A DNA stretch of 64,000 bases from Chitinophaga sp. GbtcB8 (GCF_019091455.1 NZ_JAGXJN010000018.1:62001-126000); one strand, 5' to 3'; counted from the first letter of the stretch, positions 18,236-27,616 are shown. Notes: a model not told the origin generated them from the letters alone. Translations and numbers: made by a program.

Positions 18236-19213
18236 ATGACAGCAGGCAACTATTACCAACCCACCGCTGCAAATGTATGGACCGGCCGCATTGACGGCAC
18301 GGACCCGGATGTATTAAGATGGCATCAGCGTGTACAACCGGTGCATCTTTTACAGCTGCCTTCCTTAAAACCCGGCCAGCAAGGCATAGCGCTGTTAGGG
18401 TTTGCCTGTGATGAAGGAGTGCGCCGTAACAAAGGCAGGGTAGGGGCTGCCCAGGGGCCAATGGCCTTGCGTAAGGCCTGCGCTAACCTGCCGGTACATT
18501 TTAATGAGCAGCTTGTATTACTGGATGCAGGAGATATTGTTTGCCCTGATCAAAACCTGGAAGCAGCACAGGGCGCACTAAGCGATGCCGTACAACAGCT
18601 GCACGCTGCAGGTTATACTCCCATTTTACTGGGCGGCGGGCATGAAATTACGTATGGGCATGCCCGTGGTATCTATCACTCCTTTCCGGGGCAAAAGACC
18701 GGGTTAATTAATTTTGACGCCCACTTTGACCTGCGCATTCCCGCTGAGGAAGGCCCCAGCTCCGGCACCGGTTTCTGGCAGCTGGCGCAGGATTGCAGGT
18801 TGCAGGAAAAGCCTTTTCATTACCTGGCCTTAGGCATTCAAATGCATAGCAACACGCAGCAGCTATTTCGCACAGCGCGGGAGCTGGGTGTGCAAATTAT
18901 TCCGGCATCGGTATTTCAGATGCAGGATCTAACCACCCTCCAAACAGCCATCACACAGTTCTTGCAACAGGTAGATAAGATCTACCTCACCATTGACCTG
19001 GATGTATTTGCCGCGCCTTTTGCGCCTGGTGTAAGCGCTACCGCTTATAACGGCATTTTACCCGGCGGCGTTTTTATGGAATGTTACCGGCTGTTATTAC
19101 AAAGCGGTAAGCTGGCCGGCCTGGATATTGCAGAACTAAACCCCGCATTTGATATTGATAACCGCACGGCAAAGCTGGGAGCAGCGCTGGTGTTTGAGGC
19201 AATTACGAATTGA
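18236..19213 (+). CDS. hutG: Formimidoylglutamase, arginase family
   Basis: Last step: formiminoglutamate to glutamate and formamide. A 325-residue ureohydrolase-fold enzyme with the di-manganese ligands in GGGHEITYGHARG, NFDAHFDLR and TIDLDVFAAPFAPGVSA. There are 11 bases from hutI. The choice of HutG makes the pathway self-contained: no hutF or formiminotransferase is in the operon. The residues mark it as arginase family, and the operon gives the specificity. Confidence 0.95.
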   Translation: MTAGNYYQPTAANVWTGRIDGTDPDVLRWHQRVQPVHLLQLPSLKPGQQGIALLGFACDEGVRRNKGRVGAAQGPMALRKACANLPVHFNEQLVLLDAGDIVCPDQNLEAAQGALSDAVQQLHAAGYTPILLGGGHEITYGHARGIYHSFPGQKTGLINFDAHFDLRIPAEEGPSSGTGFWQLAQDCRLQEKPFHYLALGIQMHSNTQQLFRTARELGVQIIPASVFQMQDLTTLQTAITQFLQQVDKIYLTIDLDVFAAPFAPGVSATAYNGILPGGVFMECYRLLLQSGKLAGLDIAELNPAFDIDNRTAKLGAALVFEAITN

Positions 19214-19241
19214 ATGATCCCTGGTCCACCGTTGTTCGTTT

Positions 19242-19268
19242 CCGGACATTTTGTATTGAAACCGGACA
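19242..19268 (+). promoter_or_regulatory. CCGGACA direct repeats upstream of permease gene
   Basis: CCGGACA occurs at 19242-19248 and 19262-19268, 20 bases apart (about two helix turns). A TGGCAC...TTGC pair follows at 19323-19340 but with 3 bases too many for a sigma-54 site. It may be an activator or repressor site for the FtsX-type permease gene at 19351. Confidence 0.4.
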
Positions 19269-19350
19269 GTGAGCGCATTATTTAGCAGTTGTACTCCATT
19301 GATTTTCATATAAATATCAAAGTGGCACTGTGTTCGTTGCGCAGGCTGTT

Positions 19351-21753
19351 ATGCTCAACAACTATTTCAAAACCGGCTTCCGCAACCTGTTGCGTAACAG
19401 GACCCACTTCTTTGTGAATATTACAGGACTGGTGGTAGGGTTTAGCGCCTTTCTGCTGATCTTCCTGGTATTGGCATATGAGAAAAGCTTTGATACTTTT
19501 CATGCCAACAAAGAGCATATTTACCGGGTGGTAAGAATGAATAAACAGGGTGGCTATTCCGCTACGGCCTCTTTTCCCTTGGCAGCAGCATTAAGAGCAG
19601 AGCTTCCGCAGGTAGAAAGGTCGGCGGCTATTTATGGCGACCGGGATGTGCAGGTAATTGTTACCGGCGCTGCAGGTGAAACCGTGAAAAAGTTTAAAGA
19701 GCCTATTGGTGTTTTCTTTGCAGAGCCGCAGTTCTTCAGCATGTTTGATTTCAACATTATTGCAGGTAATCCCGCTAATGTCCTTAGCGAAACAAATACG
19801 GCAGTGCTTACAAAAGCAATCGCCACAAAATATTTTGGTAGCTGGCAACAGGCCATGGGCAGGGTTTTTAAAGTGTACAACCTGCCTATAAGGGTTACAG
19901 GTATTATTAATGATCCGCCATCCAATACGGATTTTCCTTTAGGTGTAGTTATATCCCATGCCACCATCAAAGCGATAGCAGGAAAAAATATAGAGAGCTG
20001 GGTGGAGCTGTGGGATGATCATTATTGTTTTGTGCAGCTGCGTGCCAACATTACTGAAGCGCGTGTGAATGCGCTGCTGCCGGCTTTCTTAAGCAAATAC
20101 GTACCGGTTGATGCCGGTTATGAGCTAATGCTGCAACCGCTGAAAGAGATCCATTTTGATAAACGTTTTGATAATTTCAATCACCGCGTTTTCAGCACAG
20201 CGCTCATCACTGCATTAAGCCTTATTGGTATTTTCCTGCTTATTATTGCCTGTGTTAATTTTATAAATCTTTCAACTGCGAATGCTGTTAACCGTTCCCG
20301 GGAAGTAGGGGTGCGCAAGGCATTGGGCAGCAACCGGCAGCAATTGATAGCACAGTTCTTTGGTGAAACGGGTATTACCTGTTTTATTGCTATTGCAGTC
20401 GCTGTTATAGTGGCTGTTATTTGCATGCCTTTTATAAACCGGCTGCTGGAAATTAAAATGCCGCTGAATTTATTATTTAGTCCTGCTATTATTGGGTTTA
20501 TACTATGCACCTGGCTGGTGGTAACCCTGTTGTCCGGCTTTTACCCGGCGCTGGTGCTCTCTGGTTTTAATCCCATTAGTGTGCTTAAGAACAGGGTCAG
20601 CGTGGAAAAAACAAAAGGTATCACACTCCGCAGGGGACTGGTGATCCTGCAGTTCGTAATTGCGCAGGTATTGATCATTGCCACGCTGGTAGTGGTTTCC
20701 CAGCTGAATTATTTCAGCAATGCAGATATGGGTTTTAATAAAGAAGCGGTTATAAATGCAGGTTTTCCGCAGGACAGTGTAAGCCAGGCTAAATTAACAC
20801 TGGTGCACAACCTGTTAATGCAGGAGCCGGGCATACAGGCCGTAAGTTTCAGCGCCTTTGCACCGGTGGGTAGTGCCGGCTGGGCTACAGAACTGCGCCT
20901 GGGTACCAATAATACCGGTAAGGCAGATCTCATCGTGAATATGAAGCCGGCAGATACCGGCTATTTTAATATTTACAAACTGCAGCTGCTGGCAGGGCGT
21001 ACTTATTTTGCTTCAGATACTGTACGGGAGTTTATTGTGAATGAAAGCCTGGCGAAAAAACTGGGTTTCAGCAACCCGCAGGATGCCATCGGCAAGCTCA
21101 TTGCAGCACCGGCAAGCCGCCACCCCTGGCCTATTGTAGGCGTAGTAAAGGACTATCATATCAGCTCTCTTCGCGATCCTGTGAGTGAGGTGGTAATGAC
21201 CACTTTAAAAGGATCTTACCGCATGACCAACATTAAAATAGCGCCCGGTAAAACCAGGGTGGCCATAGCTGCCATAGAAAAGGTCTGGAACAAAGTGTTC
21301 CCGGATTATGCGTTTGACTACAATTTTGTTGATGACACAGTAGCGGATTATTATAAACAGGAAAACCAGCTTTCACAGCTTTTTAAAATATTTGCAGGTC
21401 TGGCCATCTTTATATCCTGCCTGGGTTTGTACGGGCTGGTATCTTTTATGGCAGCGCGGCGCAAAAAGGAAATTGGCATCCGCAAGGTGCTGGGCGCATC
21501 TGCCGGTAATATTGTGCTGTTGTTATCCCGCGAGTTTACCATACTTATTACCATTGCATTCCTGGTAGCTGCGCCAATAGCCTGGTACTGCATGCAGGAG
21601 TGGCTGCAGCAGTATACTTTCCGGATTAACCTTGGGGTAGGATTCTTTATTATTACGCTGCTGTCTTCTGTATTGATTGCATGGCTTACTGTAGGGCATT
21701 CTGCATTAAAAGCAGCCGTAGCCAATCCGGTGAAAAGTTTGCGCACGGAATAG
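19351..21753 (+). CDS. FtsX/MacB-type ABC transporter permease
   Basis: An 800-residue inner-membrane permease of the MacB/FtsX class that is expanded in Bacteroidota. ATG 19351 (MLNNYFKTGFRNLLRN) is the typical family start; a GTG 21 bases upstream is less likely. Layout: TM near 20-45, a periplasmic MacB-type domain, FtsX block with three TMs at about 275-415 (SREVGVRKALGSNRQQL), another TM near 425-445, a second periplasmic domain, and a second FtsX block at about 670-790 (KKEIGIRKVLGASAGNI). No ATPase gene is adjacent, which is usual for this class. The substrate is unknown. It converges on the CHAD gene with only 4 bases between stop codons. Confidence 0.93.
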   Translation: MLNNYFKTGFRNLLRNRTHFFVNITGLVVGFSAFLLIFLVLAYEKSFDTFHANKEHIYRVVRMNKQGGYSATASFPLAAALRAELPQVERSAAIYGDRDVQVIVTGAAGETVKKFKEPIGVFFAEPQFFSMFDFNIIAGNPANVLSETNTAVLTKAIATKYFGSWQQAMGRVFKVYNLPIRVTGIINDPPSNTDFPLGVVISHATIKAIAGKNIESWVELWDDHYCFVQLRANITEARVNALLPAFLSKYVPVDAGYELMLQPLKEIHFDKRFDNFNHRVFSTALITALSLIGIFLLIIACVNFINLSTANAVNRSREVGVRKALGSNRQQLIAQFFGETGITCFIAIAVAVIVAVICMPFINRLLEIKMPLNLLFSPAIIGFILCTWLVVTLLSGFYPALVLSGFNPISVLKNRVSVEKTKGITLRRGLVILQFVIAQVLIIATLVVVSQLNYFSNADMGFNKEAVINAGFPQDSVSQAKLTLVHNLLMQEPGIQAVSFSAFAPVGSAGWATELRLGTNNTGKADLIVNMKPADTGYFNIYKLQLLAGRTYFASDTVREFIVNESLAKKLGFSNPQDAIGKLIAAPASRHPWPIVGVVKDYHISSLRDPVSEVVMTTLKGSYRMTNIKIAPGKTRVAIAAIEKVWNKVFPDYAFDYNFVDDTVADYYKQENQLSQLFKIFAGLAIFISCLGLYGLVSFMAARRKKEIGIRKVLGASAGNIVLLLSREFTILITIAFLVAAPIAWYCMQEWLQQYTFRINLGVGFFIITLLSSVLIAWLTVGHSALKAAVANPVKSLRTE

Positions 21754-21757
21754 CATA

Positions 21758-22579
21758 TTAATTAGACCATTGTACTCCTGGTTTTTGCTTTATCCATTCC
21801 CTGCTATGTTGCAGCTGTTGTTGCGTATCTGCGGCCAGCTGTTTCAATAAACCATCTATACCGCGCGGCGGGGCAATTTGCTCGCTGTGCATTAGCTGCA
21901 TGCTGTTGCGTATGAATTGCTGCAGCGCCAGAAGGTCGTGCCAGCTGCCTAAGCGGCTGCCTGCTTCGTCTGTGAACTGTAACATAACGGGCAACGCTGC
22001 AGATCCTTCAAACAAGGGCTGCGATATTTCCAGCTGGTAATGCAGGCGTTTGATCTCTTTACGCAGATCATGCCATTTCTCCGCTGCTATATGGCCCGCA
22101 GGTATGGCAATGGCGGCATATTGCTCCTGTAAATGTTTGCTAAGCTGTTTATGGGAAAGGTGTGGTAATTGTGCCGGCTGTTTACGCAGCTTTTTAATAA
22201 AAGCCTGGGGGAAGGCCTGTATAGTAGCCTGGGCCTGCTCTTTGGCCTGCCGGGCATGATCTTTTAACAGTGCTTTAAAAAAACGGTACTGTTGCGGGCT
22301 CTTTTTAGTGTATTGCCGTAAGCTTTCCTGCTGCAGCTGCAGATCGCGCAGCGCGCCTGCCGCCTGTTGTAATATTTTCAGGAGCTTAGCATAGCGTTTC
22401 CCTTTGAACTGCTTACTGCTGAATTGTTTGATCAGTGTAAGGCAGGCCCGTGCCCTTTTTATAGAGGTGCGCAGCTTGTGCACGTGATCCGGGGCGGCCT
22501 TTTTGCCGATGGCCGGCAGCAGATCCGCTATGGTAGCACATTGCGTATCCAGGTAATGATATAAAGTTTCCCACATCAT
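21758..22579 (-). CDS. CHAD domain protein
   Basis: A 273-residue all-helical CHAD protein. Histidines and basic residues recur as expected (VHKLRTSIKRARACL near residue 33, GALRDLQLQ, and WHDLRKEIKRLHYQLE). CHAD domains bind inorganic polyphosphate and often localise to polyphosphate granules. No CYTH or polyphosphate kinase gene is adjacent. Two Met codons open the frame (MMWE); either could be used. It is divergent from the exported protein gene at 22636. Confidence 0.9.
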   Translation of the reverse strand: MMWETLYHYLDTQCATIADLLPAIGKKAAPDHVHKLRTSIKRARACLTLIKQFSSKQFKGKRYAKLLKILQQAAGALRDLQLQQESLRQYTKKSPQQYRFFKALLKDHARQAKEQAQATIQAFPQAFIKKLRKQPAQLPHLSHKQLSKHLQEQYAAIAIPAGHIAAEKWHDLRKEIKRLHYQLEISQPLFEGSAALPVMLQFTDEAGSRLGSWHDLLALQQFIRNSMQLMHSEQIAPPRGIDGLLKQLAADTQQQLQHSREWIKQKPGVQWSN

Positions 22580-22601
22580 GGTCAGCTTTCTAAAGTTAAC
22601 A

Positions 22602-22609
22602 TATATTTG
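22602..22609 (+). promoter_or_regulatory. -7 box for the exported protein gene
   Basis: TATATTTG matches TAnnTTTG exactly, 26 bases before ATG 22636. No clear -33 TTG is seen at 19-21 bases upstream. Confidence 0.5.
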
Positions 22610-22635
22610 CTACCTAATTAAAATCCCCAATTGTC

Positions 22636-23238
22636 ATGAAATTAATCCCCGTATTGGCAGCTACATTACTGGTAGCTGCGTTAGCAGCACCCGCAAGTGC
22701 CCAGAAATTAAAAGTAACAGAAGGCAGCCTGTCTGCACTCAAGGGACAAACAGAAATTAACACGGAGTTTACGTACGATGGTTTGAAAGTGGGCAAGTTT
22801 GATAATGAAGCCGACTACATCCAGAAGAAAACCACGGAGTATAACTCCAAAGAGGCCGGCCGTGGCGATACCTGGGCCAAAGCCTGGAAAGAGGACCGCG
22901 AAGCCCGTTACGAGCCCAAGTTTGCAGAGCTGTTTAATGAGTATGGCGGCATAAAGTCTGTGCATAACAAAAGCGCAAAGTACACGCTGATCTTTAAAAC
23001 CACTTTTATTGAACCGGGTTTTAACGTAGGCGTATGGCGCAAGAATGCTTCTATGGATGCTGAAGTATGGATTGTGGAAACGGCCAGCCCGGATAAGGCA
23101 GTTGCTAAAATATCCGTTGAAAAGGCACAGGGCCGTGTGTTTGGTGGATATGACTTTGATACCGGCGTACGTATTGCAGAAGCTTATGCAGATGCCGGTA
23201 AAGCGTTAGGCAAGTTTATTAAAAGTAAAGCAGAGTAA
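22636..23238 (+). CDS. Exported protein of unknown function
   Basis: A 200-residue protein with a clear signal peptide ending ASAQ (about residue 22). The mature part is hydrophilic, with a lysine/glutamate-rich region (about 55-95) and mixed beta segments (KYTLIFKTTFIEPGFNVGVW in shorter pieces: KYTLIFKTTF, FNVGVWRK). I do not recognise a family; it looks like a Bacteroidota conserved periplasmic protein. It is a single gene with its own -7 box and converges on purU across a heptad hairpin. Confidence 0.8.
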   Translation: MKLIPVLAATLLVAALAAPASAQKLKVTEGSLSALKGQTEINTEFTYDGLKVGKFDNEADYIQKKTTEYNSKEAGRGDTWAKAWKEDREARYEPKFAELFNEYGGIKSVHNKSAKYTLIFKTTFIEPGFNVGVWRKNASMDAEVWIVETASPDKAVAKISVEKAQGRVFGGYDFDTGVRIAEAYADAGKALGKFIKSKAE

Positions 23239-23325
23239 TAAGTAAAAAGTAAAAAAGCAAAAATTAAGAGGAGCAGCGGATAATCATCCCCGTTTGTTCT
23301 TTTTAATTTTTGCTTTTTTATTTTA
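23239..23325. repeat. A/T hairpin of the heptad type, word AGTAAAA
   Basis: The left arm (about 23241-23270) and right arm (about 23300-23325) share a roughly 20-base complementary core built on AAAAAGCAAAAATTAA. The register is 7 to 8 bases. It begins against the stop of the exported protein gene and ends inside the purU stop codon. Likely a bidirectional terminator. Confidence 0.75.
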
Positions 23326-24192
23326 AAATACGATGGTTTTGTTGCCGTGCACAATTACCCGGTCTTCAATATGTGCTTTTACTGCACGGGTAAGCACCTG
23401 CCTTTCAATATCGCGTCCCAGCAGCACCAGGTCATCTACCGCATGTTTATGGCTTACACGGGCCACATCCTGTTCAATAATGGGCCCTTCATCCAGGTCG
23501 TTGGTAACATAATGCGCGGTAGCGCCAATTAGTTTTACACCCCGCGTATAGGCATTCAGGTAAGGGCGTGCGCCTGCAAAGGCAGGTAAAAAAGAGTGAT
23601 GGATATTAATGATGCGGCCGGGAAATTCTTTCACAAAATCAGGCGATAAGATCTGCATGTAACGCGCCAGCACAATGAAATCCACCTGTTGCTGCTGTAA
23701 CAGCGTAATGGCCTGCTGTTCCTGCTGCGCTTTGTTTTGCGCGGTTACCGGCAGGTAATGAAAGGGAATATCAAAGTCGGCTGCCAGCTTTTGCAGATCA
23801 TTGTGGTTAGAGATCACTACAGGAATATCTACTTCCAGCTCCCCGCTGCGCCAGCGCCACAGCAGCTCCATAATGCAGTGGTCATATCTGGATACCATGA
23901 TGGCCATCCGTTTGCGATGGTCTGTATAGTCAATACGCCATTCCATATGCCGGGGTAAAGCCACCTTTTCCCGGAAATCGGCCTCCAGCTGCTCCCGGCT
24001 GATGCTGGTATTTTCCAGGTGAAAGACCATGCGCATAAAGAACAGGCCTTCCCGCGGATCGGTGCTGTGCTGGCTGGCATCCAGGATATTGGCGCCATGG
24101 GAGTACAGGAACTGGGATACCCCCGCCACAATGCCGGGACGGTCAGGGCAGCAGATCAATAGGCGGCCGGTGATATCGGTATATGGATGCAT
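23323..24192 (-). CDS. purU: Formyltetrahydrofolate deformylase
   Basis: Hydrolyses 10-formyl-tetrahydrofolate to formate and THF, balancing the one-carbon pool. I chose ATG 24192 (MHPYTDITG, 289 residues) because the longer frame to 24288 runs through an intergenic repeat. An N-terminal ACT domain (about 8-85, LICCPDRPGIVAGVSQFL) is followed by a formyl transferase domain. Catalytic features are HHSFLPAFAGARPY and the LIGATAHYV...LDEGPIIEQD block. Confidence 0.95.
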   Translation of the reverse strand: MHPYTDITGRLLICCPDRPGIVAGVSQFLYSHGANILDASQHSTDPREGLFFMRMVFHLENTSISREQLEADFREKVALPRHMEWRIDYTDHRKRMAIMVSRYDHCIMELLWRWRSGELEVDIPVVISNHNDLQKLAADFDIPFHYLPVTAQNKAQQEQQAITLLQQQQVDFIVLARYMQILSPDFVKEFPGRIINIHHSFLPAFAGARPYLNAYTRGVKLIGATAHYVTNDLDEGPIIEQDVARVSHKHAVDDLVLLGRDIERQVLTRAVKAHIEDRVIVHGNKTIVF

Positions 24193-24232
24193 GTAAATAG
24201 TAGCTTTTATGGATATGTAAAATAATAAGAAA

Positions 24233-24290
24233 AGTCCACAGGCCATAGTCCAGGGTCCAGGGATCGCAGACTGTGGACTATCGATCATTT
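24233..24290. repeat. Eight-unit heptad tract, word GTCCANN
   Basis: Eight units of 7 bases without indel from 24234 to 24289, starting GTCCACA. AGTCCACAG (24233-24241) is the inverse of CTGTGGACT (24271-24279). It lies between the divergent purU and phosphoesterase genes, upstream of both starts, so it is not a terminator for either. Confidence 0.8.
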
Positions 24291-24314
24291 ATATAAAGGG
24301 CCATTGACTTTTGT

Positions 24315-24322
24315 TAGATTTG
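24315..24322 (+). promoter_or_regulatory. -7 box for the phosphoesterase gene
   Basis: TAGATTTG matches TAnnTTTG, 18 bases before ATG 24341. It predicts a very short leader. No clear -33 element at the expected distance. Confidence 0.5.
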
Positions 24323-24340
24323 CTTTCCAGGACAGCAAGC

Positions 24341-24829
24341 ATGAAAAAAATAGGCCTTCTTTCAGATACCCACAGCTACCTGCATCCGCAGGTGTTCAAA
24401 CATTTTGAGAATGTAGACGAGATCTGGCATGCCGGTGATATCGGCAATACCGGCCTGGCCGATGAGCTGGAAGCCTTTAAACCTTTCAGGGCTGTGTATG
24501 GCAATATTGACGGCGCGGATATCCGTATCCGTTACCCTGAAAACCTGCATTTTGAGGTAGAGGGCGTAAAAGTGTTCATGACCCATATAGGCGGTTACCC
24601 GGGCAAATATGCGCCCGGCGTAAAAGCGCAGCTGTTGCAGCAGCAGCCCAAACTATTTATTTGCGGGCATTCCCACATTCTGAAAGTAATTCCTGATCCT
24701 GCCCTGCAGCTGCTGCACATTAATCCCGGAGCCTGCGGTTTGCAGGGCTGGCATAAAGTAAAAACGCTGGTGCGGTTTGAGCTGCATGCGGGCAACATCC
24801 AACAGCTGGAAGTAATAGAAATTAAATAG
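24341..24829 (+). CDS. YfcE/MJ0936-type metallophosphoesterase
   Basis: A 162-residue calcineurin-like phosphodiesterase of the short YfcE/MJ0936 class. ATG 24341 (MKKIGLLSDTH) is the natural start; 10 upstream residues in the open frame are excluded. Metal-binding motifs appear in order: SDTHSYLHP, HAGDIGN, YGNID, THIGG and GHSHILK. Relatives cleave phosphodiesters with Mn2+ or Ni2+, and the physiological substrate is unknown. Cytosolic, since no signal peptide. Confidence 0.92.
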   Translation: MKKIGLLSDTHSYLHPQVFKHFENVDEIWHAGDIGNTGLADELEAFKPFRAVYGNIDGADIRIRYPENLHFEVEGVKVFMTHIGGYPGKYAPGVKAQLLQQQPKLFICGHSHILKVIPDPALQLLHINPGACGLQGWHKVKTLVRFELHAGNIQQLEVIEIK

Positions 24830-24942
24830 CCTGATTATTAACTATTAGCTAATAAGCTGTTATTCACTGCTGAAAGCTCTAAATTGTATTGTTGGCTGGC
24901 CTGGGCAGTACGATGGTTAAAAATAAACCCTCCCCTAAATGC

Positions 24943-24977
24943 AAAGAGCACTGATGCTTGTAACACCAGTGCTCTTT
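24943..24977. terminator. Hairpin terminator downstream of aconitase
   Basis: An 11-bp stem AAAGAGCACTG (24943-24953) with CAGTGCTCTTT (24967-24977). It lies between the convergent phosphoesterase and aconitase genes. From 24978 to the aconitase stop the sequence has a 7-base register (TATTATT, CATTCTT, AATCTTA and so on), another short member of the heptad set. Confidence 0.8.
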
Positions 24978-25005
24978 ATTATTCATTCTTAATCTTAATT
25001 CTTAA

Positions 25006-27276
25006 TTATTTCGCTTTTGCGAATTCGGAGCGGATCACATTCAGTGCGCCACCGGCTTTAAACCACTCGATCTGTTGTTCGTTATAAGTGTGGTTTACGG
25101 TAATGCTATCGCTGGTGCCGTTTTTGTGATTAACTACTACGGTCAGGGTTTTGCCGGGCGTAAAATCAGTCAGGCCAATAATATCAAACGTATCATCTTC
25201 CTGGATCTTTTCGTAATCATCCTTATCCACAAAGGTCAGTGCCAGCATACCCTGTTTTTTCAGGTTGGTTTCGTGTATGCGTGCAAATGATTTTACCAGG
25301 ATGGCTCTTACACCCAGGTGGCGGGGCTCCATAGCTGCGTGCTCGCGGCTGGAACCTTCCCCATAGTTTTCATCGCCCACCACCACAGAACCAATGCCTG
25401 CAGCTTTGTAAGCGCGCTGGGTAGCCGGTACCGGGCCGTATTCGCCTGTCAGCTCATTCTTAACGGTATCGGTTTTATCGTTAAAGGCATTTACTGCGCC
25501 TATCAGCATGTTGTTGGAGATATTATCCAGGTGTCCACGGTATTTTAACCAGGGGCCGGCCATGGAAATTTGGTCCGTAGTACATTTACCTTTTGCTTTG
25601 ATCAGCAGCTTCAAACCTTTCAGGTCAACACCTTCCCAGGCGCTGAACGGAGCCAGTAGCTCCAAACGGTCGCTTGTGGGGGATACAACTACCTGTACAC
25701 CGCGGCCATCGGCAGCAGGAGCCTGGTAACCCGCATCTTCTACAGCAAAGCCTTTGGAAGGCATTTCGTAACCGGTAGGTTCATCCAGCATTACTTCTTT
25801 ACCGTCTTTGGTTTTCAGCTTATCTGTCAGCGGGTTAAAGGTCAGGTTGCCGGCAATGGCCAGCGCCGTTACTATTTCCGGAGAAGCCACAAATGCGTGC
25901 GTAGAGGCCAGGCCGTCATTACGTTTTGCAAAGTTGCGGTTAAAGGAGGTAATGATAGAGTTCTTACGGTTAGGATCGTCTATATGACGCGCCCATTGCC
26001 CGATACAGGGACCGCAGGCATTGGCCAGCACCACACCGCCTATTTTGTCAAAGGTATCCAGCAGGCCATCTCTTTCAATGGTGAAACGTACCAGCTCAGA
26101 ACCGGGGGTAATGGTAAATTCGGATCTTACATCCAGGTTCTTGTCAATGGCTTGTTTGGCCAGGGAGGCAGAACGGGAAATATCTTCGTAGGAAGAGTTG
26201 GTGCAGGAGCCTATCAGGGCTACTTCCAGTTTTTCCGGCCAGTTGTTTTCTTTAACTGCCTGTGCAAATTTAGAGATAGGCCACGCCAGGTCCGGAGTAA
26301 AAGGACCATTCACATAAGGTTCCAGCTCATTCAGGTCTATTTCAATCACCTGGTCATAGAACTTATCAGAACCGGTATATACTTCCGGGTCAGGACGCAG
26401 GTGCTCTTTTACAGCATCAGCCAGGGCAGCAACATCTGCACGGCCGGTGCCTTTCAGGTAAGCAGCCATTTTATCATCATAGGCGAATACGGAACAGGTA
26501 GCACCTATTTCCGCACCCATGTTACAGATGGTAGCTTTACCGGTAGCGCTCAGGCTATCTGCGCCTTCGCCAAAATATTCAACAATAGCACCGGTACCGC
26601 CTTTTACGGTCAGGATGCCGGCTACTTTCAGGATCACGTCTTTGGCAGAGGTCCAGCCGCTCATTTTACCGGTCAGCTTTACACCGATCAGCTTAGGCAT
26701 TTTCAGTTCCCAGGGCAGGCCGGCCATTACGTCTACAGCGTCTGCACCGCCTACGCCAATGGCTAACATACCTAAACCGCCCGCATTGGGCGTGTGGGAA
26801 TCCGTACCGATCATCATACCACCGGGAAATGCATAGTTCTCCAGCACTACCTGGTGAATGATGCCTGCACCGGGTTTCCAGAAACCGATACCGTATTTAT
26901 TAGAGATTGAGGAGAGAAATTCGTAAACTTCCTTATTGGTGTCTTTTGCCGTGGCCAGGTCAGCTACCGCGCCTGTTTTGGCTTGAATGAGGTGATCACA
27001 GTGTACAGTGGATGGAACCGCTACTTTATCGCGCCCGCAGGTCATGAACTGTAACAAGGCCATCTGGGCGGTGGCATCCTGCATGGCTACACGGTCCGGG
27101 GCAAATTCTACGTAGGATTTGCCTCTTGCAAACGGCGAAGTAGCAGGTGCATACAGGTGAGCATATAAGATCTTTTCTGCCAATGTAAGCGGACGGCCTA
27201 ACATTTTGCGGGTAGCTTCCACTTTACCCGGTAGTGCCGCGTACACTCCTTTAATCATTTCAATATCAAACACCAT
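25006..27276 (-). CDS. Aconitate hydratase, mitochondrial-type
   Basis: TCA-cycle enzyme interconverting citrate and isocitrate through a [4Fe-4S] cluster. ATG 27276 (MVFDIEMIKG) gives 756 residues, in line with the ACO2-like class of Bacteroidota; the open frame upstream adds 19 implausible hydrophobic residues. Cluster cysteines are in IGSCTNSSYED and ANACGPCIGQW. The substrate region IGTDSHTPNAGGLG and the C-terminal swivel domain (GDENYGEGSSREHAAMEPR) are present. A single gene with a terminator downstream. Confidence 0.95.
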   Translation of the reverse strand: MVFDIEMIKGVYAALPGKVEATRKMLGRPLTLAEKILYAHLYAPATSPFARGKSYVEFAPDRVAMQDATAQMALLQFMTCGRDKVAVPSTVHCDHLIQAKTGAVADLATAKDTNKEVYEFLSSISNKYGIGFWKPGAGIIHQVVLENYAFPGGMMIGTDSHTPNAGGLGMLAIGVGGADAVDVMAGLPWELKMPKLIGVKLTGKMSGWTSAKDVILKVAGILTVKGGTGAIVEYFGEGADSLSATGKATICNMGAEIGATCSVFAYDDKMAAYLKGTGRADVAALADAVKEHLRPDPEVYTGSDKFYDQVIEIDLNELEPYVNGPFTPDLAWPISKFAQAVKENNWPEKLEVALIGSCTNSSYEDISRSASLAKQAIDKNLDVRSEFTITPGSELVRFTIERDGLLDTFDKIGGVVLANACGPCIGQWARHIDDPNRKNSIITSFNRNFAKRNDGLASTHAFVASPEIVTALAIAGNLTFNPLTDKLKTKDGKEVMLDEPTGYEMPSKGFAVEDAGYQAPAADGRGVQVVVSPTSDRLELLAPFSAWEGVDLKGLKLLIKAKGKCTTDQISMAGPWLKYRGHLDNISNNMLIGAVNAFNDKTDTVKNELTGEYGPVPATQRAYKAAGIGSVVVGDENYGEGSSREHAAMEPRHLGVRAILVKSFARIHETNLKKQGMLALTFVDKDDYEKIQEDDTFDIIGLTDFTPGKTLTVVVNHKNGTSDSITVNHTYNEQQIEWFKAGGALNVIRSEFAKAK

Positions 27277-27580
27277 GAGAAATAAATATTTAAGTGCGGT
27301 TAAAAATTGCACCGCGAAATTAACTAAAATCACGAAGTTTTTAAAATACTAAGCGCTCGATCCTGCACAGTTTATAGCTGCATTTAATGCATATGTTTTT
27401 CATAAACTATTATAAATCATTCTATAATACATAGTTAGGATGCAGTGTTTGCTGTTCCGGGGCTTTTGCAGGTGAGGAATTTAACATAAAAGGCGATAAA
27501 AAGATCAGAAGATCCCGGTTGATAGTCCGTGCATTACGGCTTTCAGGCGGCCAACAGCGGGCTGCACTCACAGCGTTCTC
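27277..27580. other. Intergenic region, no gene seen
   Basis: About 300 bases between divergent aconitase and pspC. No open frame with coding character. A weak inverted repeat AGTTTAT/ATAAACT (27369, 27402) is the only structure noted. Confidence 0.4.
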
Positions 27581-27611
27581 TTGGTTTTCACACCGGATTT
27601 TAATAAATTTG
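27581..27611 (+). promoter_or_regulatory. Promoter abutting the pspC start codon
   Basis: TTG at 27581-27583, a 20-base spacer, TAAATTTG at 27604-27611. Only 5 bases separate the -7 box from ATG 27617, so the transcript would begin at or next to the start codon: a likely leaderless mRNA. Confidence 0.65.
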
Positions 27612-27616
27612 AAGTC

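Noticed and set aside
19323..19340. Sigma-54 promoter TGGCAC...TTGC
   Set aside because: The GG-GC spacing is 3 bases longer than the fixed sigma-54 spacing.
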